Origin: Diaporthe sp. PMI_573
Lineage: Eukaryota > Ascomycota > Sordariomycetes > Diaporthales > Diaporthaceae
Assembly: GCA_021399435.1 (NCBI GenBank)
Contig: JAJTUP010000022.1
Location: 434,001-498,000, forward strand
DNA length: 64,000 bases
Reading direction: 5' to 3'
This document shows, piece after piece, positions 1 to 11,004 of this stretch (positions are counted from its first letter, which is position 1; each line of letters starts with the position of its first letter). Below the pieces are notes generated by a model. The model saw only the letters and a list, made by a program, of their open reading frames with translations. It had not been told where the DNA came from and ran no database searches. A program made the position numbers and the translations under genes.

Positions 1-24
1 CCCTGACACTCCATTATATGCTCC

Positions 25-3000
25 ATGCAAGCCCATTTGTCCATATCGAAGTCATTCAAGCATTTCGCCAAATTTATTTCTTTCAAATATCTAGTTATTG
101 ACCATCTTGAGTCTAACATTGATAGATCTCGAACGATTGAGCTTCGTACCACGAAAGCAATCTTGTCAGCTATACGGACCCCAGCTGGTCATATGTTCCT
201 CGCCATGGGCGTTGATAATAGCGGCTCACGATATGTCACTCTCGTATCATCTCTCACATCGGTCATCAAGGCTCCATGTGAATTGGCTGTCCCTGTTCCT
301 GTAAGCGATCTGGCAGATGAAGACATCCTCATCCTCACAGCAGCCGAACTTGTTGGCACGACTGTGGTGGATCCTCTGCTTCCTGGCCAGATTTTCATCC
401 TCCATGATGCTCCAAGAGTGCTGGCGCAAGCCATTGAGTCGAAGGCCCTCTCCAAAAGCGTCCAGGTTGTGTACACGATAGATGAGGCCGACGGACAACT
501 GATACCGGAGTCTTGGATCCAATTGTCTCCCAATTTAGGGTCCTGGGACCTCGGTCAACTGCTTCCCGCAGATGCTGCTTCCTTTGTTAGCTTCTCGGCG
601 GAAGAAGCAGAGAATCAGCACACCATATCATCTGTGTTGTCCCCTTATTGCCACAAGGAGAACACAGGCACGATCTTCTCTCGCACCGGGACGGTCTATG
701 GATACAAGTCTCTCTCGATCCTTGCAGACTTACTCAAATCAAATGTCGAGCGTGCTCAGAGCCAGTCGCGTGAGTATGTCGCGGAGACCGTGAGCTTGGA
801 GTCTCTTGCTCGCGGCGACTGCCCTGGCGGTCCATTGGCTGTGGTGGATTGGACATCTTCCTTGACTGACATCCCTGCACGAGTCAGCAGATTCGACACG
901 AGACCACTGTTCCGAGGTGACAGGACCTACTGGATTTGTGGTCTCTCTGGCGCCTTGGGTATTTCACTGTGCGACTGGATGATCGGTCGCGGAGTAAAAC
1001 ACCTGGTTTTGACTAGCAGGAGCCCCAGGATTGACCCCGCTTGGGTTGAAGATCACAAACGCAATGGTGCAAATGTTGAAATATTTTGCTGGTGTGTGAT
1101 AGCATCCCTGATATGCGTGTGGAATGTTTGCTGACAGTCCTCCTCCTCAAGCGATGTGACAAATGAAACAGCTCTCAGAGCTGTACATCAGAGGATTGTC
1201 GTCTCCCTTCCACCTGTTGCCGGAGTCCTAAACGGTGCTATGGTCCTGAGGGATGTTTCAGTCCGCAATATGGCGTTTGACCAAGTCACAGACGTTGTTG
1301 GGCCCAAGGTGCTAGGGAGCATAAACCTCGATCGCATCTTCCATAAGACAGAGCTCGACTTCTTCATTCTCCTCTCCTCAATCAACTGCATCATCGGAAA
1401 TGTTGGCCAGGCAAACTACGCAGCAGCTAATATGGGCATGTGTGGGTTAGCCGCCCACCGCCGAAAACGGTAAGCAGGGTCTGGAGATATATTGCATTCT
1501 TACATGTCCACAACTTACTGAAGGAGACTTTTCGACAAACTTCGTGCTCGACGTTCAGATGACTAACCAGAATTGCTATAGTGGCCTCGCCGCAACAGTT
1601 ATCAATGTTGGTGCTGTTATTGGTGCCGGATATATCACTGAGTCTGATCGCCAACTAGATGCAGTGGTTGCAAAGATGGCTATGATTCACCTGTCAGAGG
1701 ACGACTTCCACCAGATCTTTGCTGAAGCTATAGATGCTGGCCATGTTGATTCTCCTGACGGACCAGAGATATCGACCGGTCTTCTCGATATCTCGGCTGA
1801 TGCGACTAACATTCCTAAATGGTACTCGGATCCTAAGTTCTCTCGATTCATCGTCCACAAGTCAACCGGCAGCGGAGACCAGAAGAGACAGACGAAGGCG
1901 GCGTCTATTCAAGAACGCCTTTCAGCGTGTCACTCGGAGGAAGACGTCCTCATCGTTGTCAAAGGTATATTCAACTCCGCGATCCTCCACTGAGCTATGA
2001 ACCAGGATTGCTGACAGTATCAAACAGAGAGCTTGGCTGCTCAGCTGCGCACAATTCTACAATTATCGACGGCTGATAACGACCTCATGTCGATGCGCAG
2101 TGTCGATCTCGGATTGGACTCACTGGTCTCAGTCGACATTAGGTCATGGTTCTTGAAGAACTTTGAAGTCAGCATTCCTGTGCTAAAGATCATGGCGAAC
2201 GATGTACCAATGGCGTCTCTTGCCGAGCTCGCTTCTGAAGGAATTCCTGCCGCGATGATCCCAAATGTTAAGCAGACTCGAGACATAGACGAGAGTGGCT
2301 CGTCAAGCGACGATGGACCCAGCACTCCGGGAACCGAAATCGTTTCAACAGCTTCCTCATCCGACACCGGTGTGACTACACCGATCACATCCACAGAGAA
2401 CAAAGCTCTGCTAGATCAAAGTCCTATAAGAAACGGCGTGGACTGGGAAGCCGAGGTACAATTGCCCGATCCAGACCGCTTTTCGCATATGGGTGTTGGC
2501 CGCACTCCTAGGGTCAAGCCAGCTGTAGTCGTCCTCACTGGCTCGAGCGGACTACTCGGCCATCACCTACTCAGCAAGTTGGCGTCGGAGCCCTCAATAG
2601 TCAAGATCATCTGTCTGTCTGTTCGCCGTCTCTCCGAAAGACTGAAGAGCGGTCAACTGCCACAACCTGACGGCCGAATTGTCTATTATGAAGGCGACTT
2701 ACGCCTACCTCGGCTCGGTCTCACAGCAGAGAAAGCTTCAGAGATATTTGCGGAAGCTGACGCAGTGATCCACAATGGATCAGATACCTCGCATCTGAAG
2801 TACTACTCGGCCGTGCGGGACTGCAACGTCGAGTCGACCCGCGAGCTAGTGCGTTTGTGTCTACCTCGAAGGATCGCCTTGCATTACGTGTCCTCGGTGG
2901 GCGTCTGCTTGTTGGCTGGCAGACAGACTTTCCCTGAAGTCTCGGCTACCGCAAGCGGCATCAAACCCCCAGCTGATGGCGCACACGGCTATATGTGCAG

Positions 3001-3499
3001 CAAATGGGTCTGCGAAACCCTCTTGGAGAGAGTCAGCGCGGCTCACGGGTTACGGATCTCGATCAACCGACCCTCGACGATTGTGAGAGAGGGCAGCGAT
3101 GCCACGGCAGCAGAGGCGGAGTTCGACTGGGTGAATGCGCTGCTACACTACTCTCATCGAATCCGTGCCGTGCCCAGGGCCGAGCACAATCACGGCGCTT
3201 TCGATCTCGTTTACATACGGACTGTTTGCGCCGACGTCACGCAGGAGCTTTTCCGAAGCGAACATGGGAATCAACTCACATATGTTAACAACGTTGGCGA
3301 TGTTGTTATTCCAATGAGCAAACTGGCCGAAATTGGGAAGACAGTACCCAACGGGGAAGTGTACCGGACACTTCGTTTCGACCAATGGGCAGATGAGGCC
3401 ATCAAGGCAGGGTTGCAACCGGCAGTTGCCGCCCTGATTGAGACATTTGACGAACCAAACACAGTGTGGCCGGCACTGGCAAGGGGGAAAGAAGCTTAG
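25..3499 (+). CDS. Highly reducing polyketide synthase, C-terminal part (KR-ACP-reductase), 5' end outside window
   Basis: This is the 3' end of a multidomain PKS. Four exons fit: up to 1091, 1152-1469, 1582-1964 and 2028-3499, with introns of 60, 112 and 63 bp that restore conserved motifs (the first junction gives FCCDVTNE). The order is a structural KR region, then a catalytic ketoreductase with the NADPH-site GLSGALG, LLSSIN and active-site YAAAN. An acyl carrier protein follows with GLDSL, whose Ser carries phosphopantetheine. After a Ser/Thr/Pro-rich linker comes a thioester-reductase domain with Rossmann motif LTGSSGLLG and an intact YxxxK (YMCSK). The KR and ACP look like those of fungal PKS-NRPS hybrids, but no condensation or adenylation domain lies between ACP and reductase. 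With YxxxK intact, reductive release as an aldehyde is likely; Dieckmann-type release cannot be excluded. An in-frame stop at 4-6 suggests an intron at the very edge, so the left boundary is uncertain. Confidence 0.9.
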
Positions 3500-4066
3500 G
3501 GTATTCTGGTAAATTTGACTGACATTGTTCAGATCTAGCAATCATGGTGTCTAACGCCAATCATAGCCAGCTGTGAGGACATGAAAACACAGAATGCACA
3601 GTATCCTCTTGTATACAGGCACTGGCCATAGATACCAGTAGACCTTAGAGCTATCTGATTCACGATCCTTAATATGATTAGAACGTTTCTATAGAATATG
3701 TTGTGTAGTATTATCTTTTGTGGCTGAACTATACACTAACTACTATCTCTACAGTCACCCCTTTTGCTTAGTTGCCCCTGGATCCAGAATAATCGTAAGG
3801 TCCAATCAGGTTGCAAAAGCACGGTGACCGACTGTTATTGACGGATCATCATCCCTCTCTACTTATATTCGCAAAGACCCTCAACAGCGCTTTTGATAGG
3901 GCGAAGGGTCCCAAAGATGTCAGCTTTAGGCGGTACAAACTTGGCAGAAAGAGATTTGAGGGGCCGGCGCTTCGTATCTGACTGAAGGGAATCAAAGAAA
4001 GCTCCCACCAACTCCTGCTCATTGCATTAGCTACGACTCTATGGTTCTGTACATTCTTCAGCCAAG
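3500..4066. other. Intergenic, PKS 3' side
   Basis: AT-rich 3' flank of the PKS gene and 5' flank of the small secreted-protein candidate. I see no conserved coding frame on either strand. Confidence 0.5.
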
Positions 4067-4330
4067 ATGCATTCACTTCAGTCCTTTTTTGCGATACTGT
4101 TTGTTGTCGCAGCAGTGCTCGCAAAGCAAACGGCAGACGAAATCGAGCAACTAATAAGGCACAATGCAAACGACTCAGCAGCTGTATCAGAAACCACAGC
4201 TTTGGCTGAGCTTGAACGCAGCTTAAGGGAAGCGGCATCGATATTCAACTGTGCTGTTGTCCCCGTAGCAGTGGTGTTTCATTCATCAACACGTAAGAAT
4301 GACGAGCGACACTTCACCATCGACCACTAG
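4067..4330 (+). CDS. Putative small secreted protein
   Basis: An 87-codon frame starts at a good context (CCAAGATG). Residues 1-19 form a convincing signal peptide (MHSLQSFFAILFVVAAVLA). A polar, probably helical stretch rich in Ala, Glu and Leu follows, and the protein has only one Cys. I do not recognise a family. A GTAAGA donor-like site near the end (about 4292) means the last codons could instead be intron and the real protein could run on. It lies between the PKS and the cluster-type regulator, so it may simply be a neighbour or may belong to the cluster. It could also be spurious; the support is the signal peptide and start context only. Confidence 0.4.
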   Translation: MHSLQSFFAILFVVAAVLAKQTADEIEQLIRHNANDSAAVSETTALAELERSLREAASIFNCAVVPVAVVFHSSTRKNDERHFTIDH

Positions 4331-5156
4331 AAGGCTTTCTTCATTCGGATATATTCAGGTCCAGTATCGCATCCCAAACCTCTGGCTTATCTCTGCTGGG
4401 TCATTCTTTTAGTATATTACTTTACTTGTATCTTTCTTCTCATCCCGCACACAGTATCTTGAGTTTTCATTCATTAGTGCCAGAAGTCTCCCGATTGGAA
4501 CTTTCGCAATGCCTTCATGGCTTCAGATGCTGCCACACTTGTAAATTTGGTAACAAAGTTTATGAGGCATTCGATTCCCAGCTACAAATCCATATCAGAC
4601 TTGTTTTGATATGGTACCTACCAAATTCTCTAGTGGGTTCGCGCCTCCCGGGCCTCAGGAGTAGTAGGTTTAAAAACTGTACGCGCACCGGCTATCCGTG
4701 TCAGGAAGTGAGGCGGGACAGTCGAGCACGTAGTTACTGGTCGGCAGCCAGCACTTCCACAGTGACATAATATATGACGGAGTTACGATTTAGATTGCAA
4801 CTTGATCAGAAATAATATTCGCAAAGATTGTCGTTAAGTTCATTATTTGATAAAATATGTTTGATTGCAGTGTGCACAGGCCACTAACTGAAGATTCAGT
4901 ATCAATAGCGTCCAGCACGCTTGATTGGCAAGATTATCAATTCAAATGAGGGCCTGCATGCTGGAAATTGTTGGAACAAGAGAATATTGTCATTCTGTGG
5001 CAGTGGCACTCTCAAATGATTAGCGATGAAGGCACATCGCATCCATATTCAATTAGACTTTGGAAATTTTAGCATATTGAAACCCCAGAAAACTTCCTTG
5101 CACTAATTTCCTGGCCATCCTCTGAGTATGTAGGTGTGGTCGGGACTGCCCTGATA
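4331..5156. other. Intergenic
   Basis: 3' flank of the minus-strand regulator and of the small plus-strand gene. It is AT-rich and I see no supported gene. Confidence 0.5.
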
Positions 5157-6554
5157 CTATGTGGCGAGAAATCGTTTCACCCTCATGATGTTCTCCCGCA
5201 AGGATGCTAAAGATTCTGGGACTGGGCAGAGACGGGTGATGACTGCTTGAAGCAAACATTCGTCCAGTCCACTTTGTAACAAGCCGCCTTTGCAAGGTTC
5301 CCGACGATCTGATGACACACGCAATTCAACCGGCAAACCAAGAGAGTTCTCAAGCATTTCAAATTGATGCTCAACAATTTGAATCAATATCTTAGTCTGC
5401 AAATTGCTCTGGCAAATGCGAAAGCTGCCCAAGTGTAGCCCAGGAAATGCCTGTAGGTCAGTTGAATGTGACGTTTTGGATAAATCCGAGGATGGAGTCT
5501 CGCTGTCATTGCGGGTAATCTGCTCGTATAGCCGAAGGGCGAGCTTTTCAAAGACCCCAACGATGAGCAGGTAGCATGAAATGAGGTTCAGAACACAACT
5601 GAGATTCATCAAATGCCAATGGGTTTCGTGGGTAGTGGTGGGCTCATCGAGCATCATATCGTCGAGTTTGGACTGTACAATAGCCATGAACTCAGAAGTG
5701 CTGCAAAGAGCGTCCCCAAACTCTTTGCTTTGACCAGAGGTGTCAAGACACCCGCTCAGAGGTTTGGGCTCCATCCCAAGCTCGGTCGAGGCCTGTTCGG
5801 CGACAGTCTGGGTTCTGCCGTCCTGCCGGTCGGGCACCGTGTTTCTCTGGGCTTGTCGACACAGATCCATACTGAGATGTGAGAGACGCAGATCAGAGTC
5901 GACGCTGGACAGTGTTCTGCTGAAGGCGTTTTCAGTGAAGACTGTCGACGGCGTGCTATTCCCGGGCGTTGACTCCGAATTGCAGGTCGCTTCACCAGTC
6001 TCCATATACTGAAGAGACGGTGACAAGAACCCTGATTCGTTGTCGGTATTTGTTGTATCATAGTCAGGATGGGCATGGCAGGTGTCTGCCAAAAGTGGTA
6101 CCGCAGAAACATAGTTCAGCATTTCGGGGCCGGCAAGTGGGCCACTCTCTTCTCCGACTTCAGTGAAAAACAAAGAAGGCGAATCCGCAACCACCGCCGG
6201 AGATCCTGAAAGGGTCGTCTGTCTTGGTCGTGTATTTGGGTGCCTCGTAGTAGATGGAGAAGTTGGCGAGTCCAGAAGTGCCGGGCTCCAATTAAGTTGC
6301 TGTTGGCTGACCATGGGACAAGCATGAGATTGGCTCAGGTTCTGAATGTTTGCTGAAGCATAAGAGATGCGATGTGACCGTCCCAGCGGCCTTGAGTAAC
6401 CGGTGACGCATTCAACGCCGGCACGAACGCATCTCGCGCAGGGTTGTGCGTCACTTGCCCTGCTGGGACAACGCAACTTTTGCTTTCGGCAACGATCGCA
6501 GGCTGATCGTTTCAAAGTAGGGAAGTTAAACGTCGACGCCGTTCGAGAAGCCAT
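5157..6554 (-). CDS. Zn2Cys6 transcription factor, AflR type
   Basis: Single-exon 465-residue protein. The six zinc-binding cysteines of a fungal binuclear cluster are at residues 19, 22, 29, 39, 42 and 49 (CDRCRKQKLRC at the start), close to the N terminus. A long Ser/Thr-rich low-complexity region follows. The C-terminal third (about 300-440) has the hydrophobic helical pattern of the AflR regulatory domain, for example LNLISCYLLIVGVFEKLALRLYEQ. This family binds promoters of secondary-metabolite genes, usually those of its own cluster. It lies between the PKS and the aldo-keto reductase and is divergent from the latter, so a role as pathway-specific activator is a fair inference. The start is the first ATG of the frame, just ahead of the zinc cluster. 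Confidence 0.9.
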   Translation of the reverse strand: MASRTASTFNFPTLKRSACDRCRKQKLRCPSRASDAQPCARCVRAGVECVTGYSRPLGRSHRISYASANIQNLSQSHACPMVSQQQLNWSPALLDSPTSPSTTRHPNTRPRQTTLSGSPAVVADSPSLFFTEVGEESGPLAGPEMLNYVSAVPLLADTCHAHPDYDTTNTDNESGFLSPSLQYMETGEATCNSESTPGNSTPSTVFTENAFSRTLSSVDSDLRLSHLSMDLCRQAQRNTVPDRQDGRTQTVAEQASTELGMEPKPLSGCLDTSGQSKEFGDALCSTSEFMAIVQSKLDDMMLDEPTTTHETHWHLMNLSCVLNLISCYLLIVGVFEKLALRLYEQITRNDSETPSSDLSKTSHSTDLQAFPGLHLGSFRICQSNLQTKILIQIVEHQFEMLENSLGLPVELRVSSDRREPCKGGLLQSGLDECLLQAVITRLCPVPESLASLRENIMRVKRFLAT

Positions 6555-7859
6555 GGAGTTGTATAACTAATGGTTAGACGCAACAAGGTGTGAAGGTAAT
6601 TAAATATGAATCTGAATTTCTCTGTGTGGCGGCGGGAATACTGAATAGTACTCCGTCAAATGATCTATCAATATGTAACTAGACGTTCCATAGATATGCC
6701 CAATCCTAATGCCTGTCATAGGCGATACATTGCTACGGCCACGAACAGTTCATCCTCCCTCGTCATTGCTAGGAACTGAAGCGTTGTTTGCCCCCCTTCC
6801 CGACATGCTATGCAATGCAACGTGCTGGTTGCCTGACAATGCTGTACAAAGTTTCTTTTGGAGACCACACATGCAGCCAAGCATTATTTAGCTTTTATGA
6901 TGCCCTGCCTTGTGTTGTCGGAGTCTGTATCCAATACTAGTGCTTGAGGCCAAGTTTCCGCCCTGTCCACTCCTTAGGTAGGGACATGATTCATACCCGC
7001 AGTCAGGGTCTTGCCAAGATATGACCCCTCAGGTCCCTCAATTGACAACTGCGGTTTGTTTTCTGTATCGGAGGTGTGAGTGGAGGAAAGTGACTCGACA
7101 GTTGCACATCGGAAGAGCGGTATACTCGGGCAGGGCTGTTCCCGGACTCCACAATGAAAGGACCTCTTAGCCTGGCACGTCTTCAGTAGAAGCTCTCGAA
7201 ACTCAAATTACTAGCGTCTACGTGCCTAGCCTGCTTCTGCCACAAAGTCATACGATAGAAGACATGCCCAGTTGCGTATTTCTGGTCTGAGAGTTGTCAA
7301 CTGGTGTCTAACATTGACGGGCTTTGTCACCTGCGTCCCTCATCGGCCTTACGCATATTCTTGTCCCGGGCCACCATAGCGGCGGCAGAGGATTTCCCGG
7401 TACTCTTCAAAGCCAGGGGAATTGAATATACCCTTGAAAGTGCGATTGATCAATAAAGGAGACAGCCGGCCCCGGCACGCACATGGGGAGGGCGGTCAAG
7501 ACTCCGTCTACATCACGAGATCGCCGGGACGTGGGAACAGTGAACTCTATCAAATGACGACAGCTTCTGTGCGACATTTGACAATCGGATCAGTGCTCAG
7601 AGCAGATAAGCTGATGAAGTACACCATCTAATTCCCTGTATGATGACGAACGTTGCGCGTGTCAGGAAACTCTCGCTTGGGAGCACAGAATGAGTGGGGC
7701 AACATGATCTTTGTAGTATTTTCTCACATGACTATGCAGCATGACCATGGTATGAATGAGAGCCAAGCTCTGGCAATTTGACCTTTTGGATTGCATCCCT
7801 TCCATGCCCGCCACGGCAGTTTGCTCGTCAATTGAACCCGCGACCCTCACTGACCACGC
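6555..7859. promoter_or_regulatory. Shared divergent promoter region (regulator / aldo-keto reductase)
   Basis: About 1.3 kb between the start codons of two divergently transcribed cluster genes, with no supported coding frame. It presumably carries both promoters and, if the regulator acts on its own cluster, its binding sites. I could not single out a clear operator. Confidence 0.5.
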
Positions 7860-8849
7860 ATGATGGCTGGTCTCAAGGTCATACTCGGCGGGGGGGTCTT
7901 TTGGCACAAGGATCAGTGGAACCCTGACAAGCTGCAGACATTCCTTGACTGCCTTGCTGCCGCAGATGTCAAGGGCATCGATATTGCGCAGATTTACGGG
8001 GACAGTGAAGCCGTTCTAGGTGAAGCTGGCTCAAGGAAGAATTTTGAAATCGGCACCAAGCTGCCCGGAATCACGGTTCCCGGCTCACTACAAACAGAGC
8101 AGGTGGTGAAACGCACCCAAGAATCTCTGCAGAAGCTCAAGGTCGACCAAGTCGACATTCTCTACCTTCACACCCCGGATCCTTCTACCCCTATCGAGCA
8201 AACTCTACAAGGGGTCCAGGAGCTGTTCAATGCTGGTGCTTTCCGGCGCTTTGGACTATCGAATTACACGACTAAAGACGTGCGCAATATCTATGAGCAC
8301 CAGAAATCCAAGGGCTGGGTCCTACCCAGTGTGTACCAAGGGGCCTACAACCCAATCTCACGCCACTACGAGGAAGACCTCCTCCCACTCCTACGCAAGC
8401 TTGAGATTTCGTTCTATGCGTACAGCCCAACAGCCGGGGGCTTTCTGGCCAAGAGCAGGCAGCAGGTCCTCGACGGAGTCGGCCGCTTTGGTAAAAGTGG
8501 TGGAACTGAGGGCGTGTTTTTCAACGAACTCTACAACAAGCCGGTCTTACTTGAGATTTTGGGTACATGGTCCGAGATTGCTCGAGATGCTGGCACCTCT
8601 CCTTACCATCTCGCCACTCGCTGGGTGTCTTACAACTCTGCACTTAGACCAGACCAGGGCGATGCACTCATCATAGGCGTGCATGATTTGAAGCAGCTTA
8701 ATGAGAACATCGCTGGCCTCAATCAGGGTCCTCTTCCACCGAATATCGCTGAACGGGTAGACGCCATTTGGGAAAGCGCACGTCATGAGGCGACAGTTGT
8801 TGATGCGGATTTCATCATGAATGTGATGAAGAAGATCAACCCGAGTTGA
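7860..8849 (+). CDS. Aldo-keto reductase, AKR7 (aflatoxin aldehyde reductase-like)
   Basis: Single-exon, 329 residues, the usual size for NADPH-dependent aldo-keto reductases. The catalytic tetrad is visible: Asp41 and Tyr46 (GIDIAQIYGDSE), Lys67 (GTKLPG) and His104 (ILYLHTPDP). The strings RRFGLSNYT and VYQGAYNPISR match the barrel strands of the AKR7 group, which reduce aldehydes to alcohols in the cytosol. The start may be the first or second Met (7860 or 7863). It sits downstream of an AflR-type regulator and near a PKS with a reductive release domain, so it may reduce an aldehyde made by that enzyme. This is inference from neighbourhood; detoxification of other aldehydes is equally within the family's range. 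Confidence 0.92.
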   Translation: MMAGLKVILGGGVFWHKDQWNPDKLQTFLDCLAAADVKGIDIAQIYGDSEAVLGEAGSRKNFEIGTKLPGITVPGSLQTEQVVKRTQESLQKLKVDQVDILYLHTPDPSTPIEQTLQGVQELFNAGAFRRFGLSNYTTKDVRNIYEHQKSKGWVLPSVYQGAYNPISRHYEEDLLPLLRKLEISFYAYSPTAGGFLAKSRQQVLDGVGRFGKSGGTEGVFFNELYNKPVLLEILGTWSEIARDAGTSPYHLATRWVSYNSALRPDQGDALIIGVHDLKQLNENIAGLNQGPLPPNIAERVDAIWESARHEATVVDADFIMNVMKKINPS

Positions 8850-11004
8850 TCTGTAGGGCAAGACCATGCACGAAATTTCTCATTATGGGAGTCAAAGTAC
8901 ATGAGAAAATCGCAGACGTAGCTGAGTGAGCCGAGGTCACTTGTGTTGGCTTGCTCGTGTGTTGTGACTTTCTTCTGACCTTGGAACATAGCCACTAGAT
9001 ATAGATCCCGCTATTATCAGCCAGCCTGTATCAAAGTCCGCCCGAGGCTTGACGGAAATGTTCCACCCCATAATATAGTAAATCATTTCGAAGGTGTGGC
9101 TCAACTGCGATTTGAAATCATCACGTGGAATTTACCGTTGGGGTTTACAATTAATACTTGGCTACATAAGTACGAACCTCTTCGGTACAAGACCATCACC
9201 ACCAAAAATTATGCATGTTGAACAGTAATCCAGATGTTGCTGCATTGCAGGGATTAGACGTCTCAGGCTTAACTAACTCCTTCAGACACTGCAAAGTCGG
9301 TCTTGGCCGATCGGGAGTTACTATAGTAGACTGTGCCAAAAGCAACCCTATTCGCTTGTCGTAATAAGAGAAGGCAGTGGTTGGGATACCTATATCAGCC
9401 AATTTTTGGATGACCTAATTGCGTAGACAACAAGCTATTGTAAAGCTCAGAGCGTTTCCCGCGTAATTCGATATTCCAAAGAGCCGCGCGGCATAACAGG
9501 CACCGGCACCTCGCTCGGAGCTGCACTTTGGATTCTCCCGCCTGAAGCTAATAGTGGTGGCATCCGACTCGTTCTGGTCTCCTGCAGGTTAGTCTCGATC
9601 AAGAATAACAAGAGAGCCATTCATCAATAGCATAAGAATTTTATTAAAAGTTTTCAAGGGGTGATTTGCATTAGCTAGTCAGTTTTGAGGTTATGGCAAA
9701 CACATTTCAAATTGGGAGATTCTAGGAAGCATGCCTGCTATATGCTAGCGTAGAGGCCAGTAGCTTCTTCCCATCGGGAAATGTGACGAGGGGATGTTCC
9801 ACAGCGTTCGGATCTTGGCACCAACGCCCCATGAATGTGGGAAACCCAGCATCATTTCGCCGGGCTCCTTCGAATCCAGTCTCCTTGGCCATTTCTCTGG
9901 CGCTTCCTAGCTTGGTCGCCGCCGGTATTCTCTTGCCTGTCCCCCGGTTACTGCCAGGACGGGAGGCAAACTTCGCATACAAGTATCATTACCTTTGTCG
10001 GAGGCCCCGGTGGATGTAGACAGGGATACAGGGAGGGCGACCACTCTTTTTCAACAGGCTTGGCTGTCCGTATACATCTCTGTTCACACCCCCTCCGGCT
10101 GGACGCTCAAAGCACAATGCCTCTTGTACAACCTCTGCAGGTGACAGCTCGCACGTATCCAGGGGAATCACGAAACCGTTGGGATTTCACAGGTATGGTC
10201 TATTTGAGTATCGATAGATTTCGATCATCACACGGCCACTCCAAGTGAAATCCAGAATTGTGATGTTGATATTTCCAGCTCTGTGGCTCCCAGATGTGAA
10301 TAGCAGACGTGAGGCCTGTACTTCACATCTTCGCATCTGCCCTGACCATGTCCCAGGGTGCTGAAACGCTGAGTGCAAGATCTTCACTTCCAACAGATAT
10401 CGAAAGGGTGGTCATTGGGTCTTCTGCTGACTTCAATTCTTCTCGATATGGCCCGTGATGGGTGGTTGGGGGTTGTGGAAAGCGTCGGAGCCGCTTGGAC
10501 GGAAATGAGGCTAACGGCCACGACTGGGCAGGATGGCAGCCGCCTCAACACCTGGGCAGACAGTAGCCAACTCTCGAGAATTGACCACAGTACAAAATCC
10601 AGGGCCAACAAAATAGTGAGAAAGCCGCAGTAGACTGCAAGACACAGTGGCAGGTGTTGCTGGAACAACAGCATCGGTCCAGGCAGCAGCAGGTATTGTA
10701 ACACACCGGAGCTGCGGGAAATCCGGCGCGGATTGTAGTGCTTCGCCCTGCCGGCCCTCCCCAGCCCTCTTATTTTCTATTCCCGGCGTCTTCCCTGGAG
10801 TCAACTCGTGGACTCTGGTTTTCTACTCCACCCTGGTGCCTATACCTACCTAGGTTTGCTCTTGACTCAAATTCTCGTCACAACTTGGCCATGTCCGCCA
10901 TCTCAGACACAATTTTGATGCGTTATTTTATTCACCGAAAGGGGTAGTATATTATGAGAATTACAACGACGAAAAGGAATATGAGTGGCCGGACCTGTTC
11001 CCTC
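8850..11004. other. Gene-poor interval with coding-like fragments
   Basis: No complete gene can be supported. Two minus-strand segments read like degraded or unresolved exons: 9196-9402 (about 68 codons, preceded by a possible acceptor) and 9722-10171, where two frames join across a possible 42-bp intron. Neither matches a family I can name with confidence. Confidence 0.4.

Noticed and set aside
9196..9402. Minus-strand segment resembling part of a flavin monooxygenase
   Set aside because: Only a short stretch (ADIGIPTTAFSYYDKR) is suggestive; no FAD-binding GxGxxG or other motif nearby, so the family cannot be claimed.
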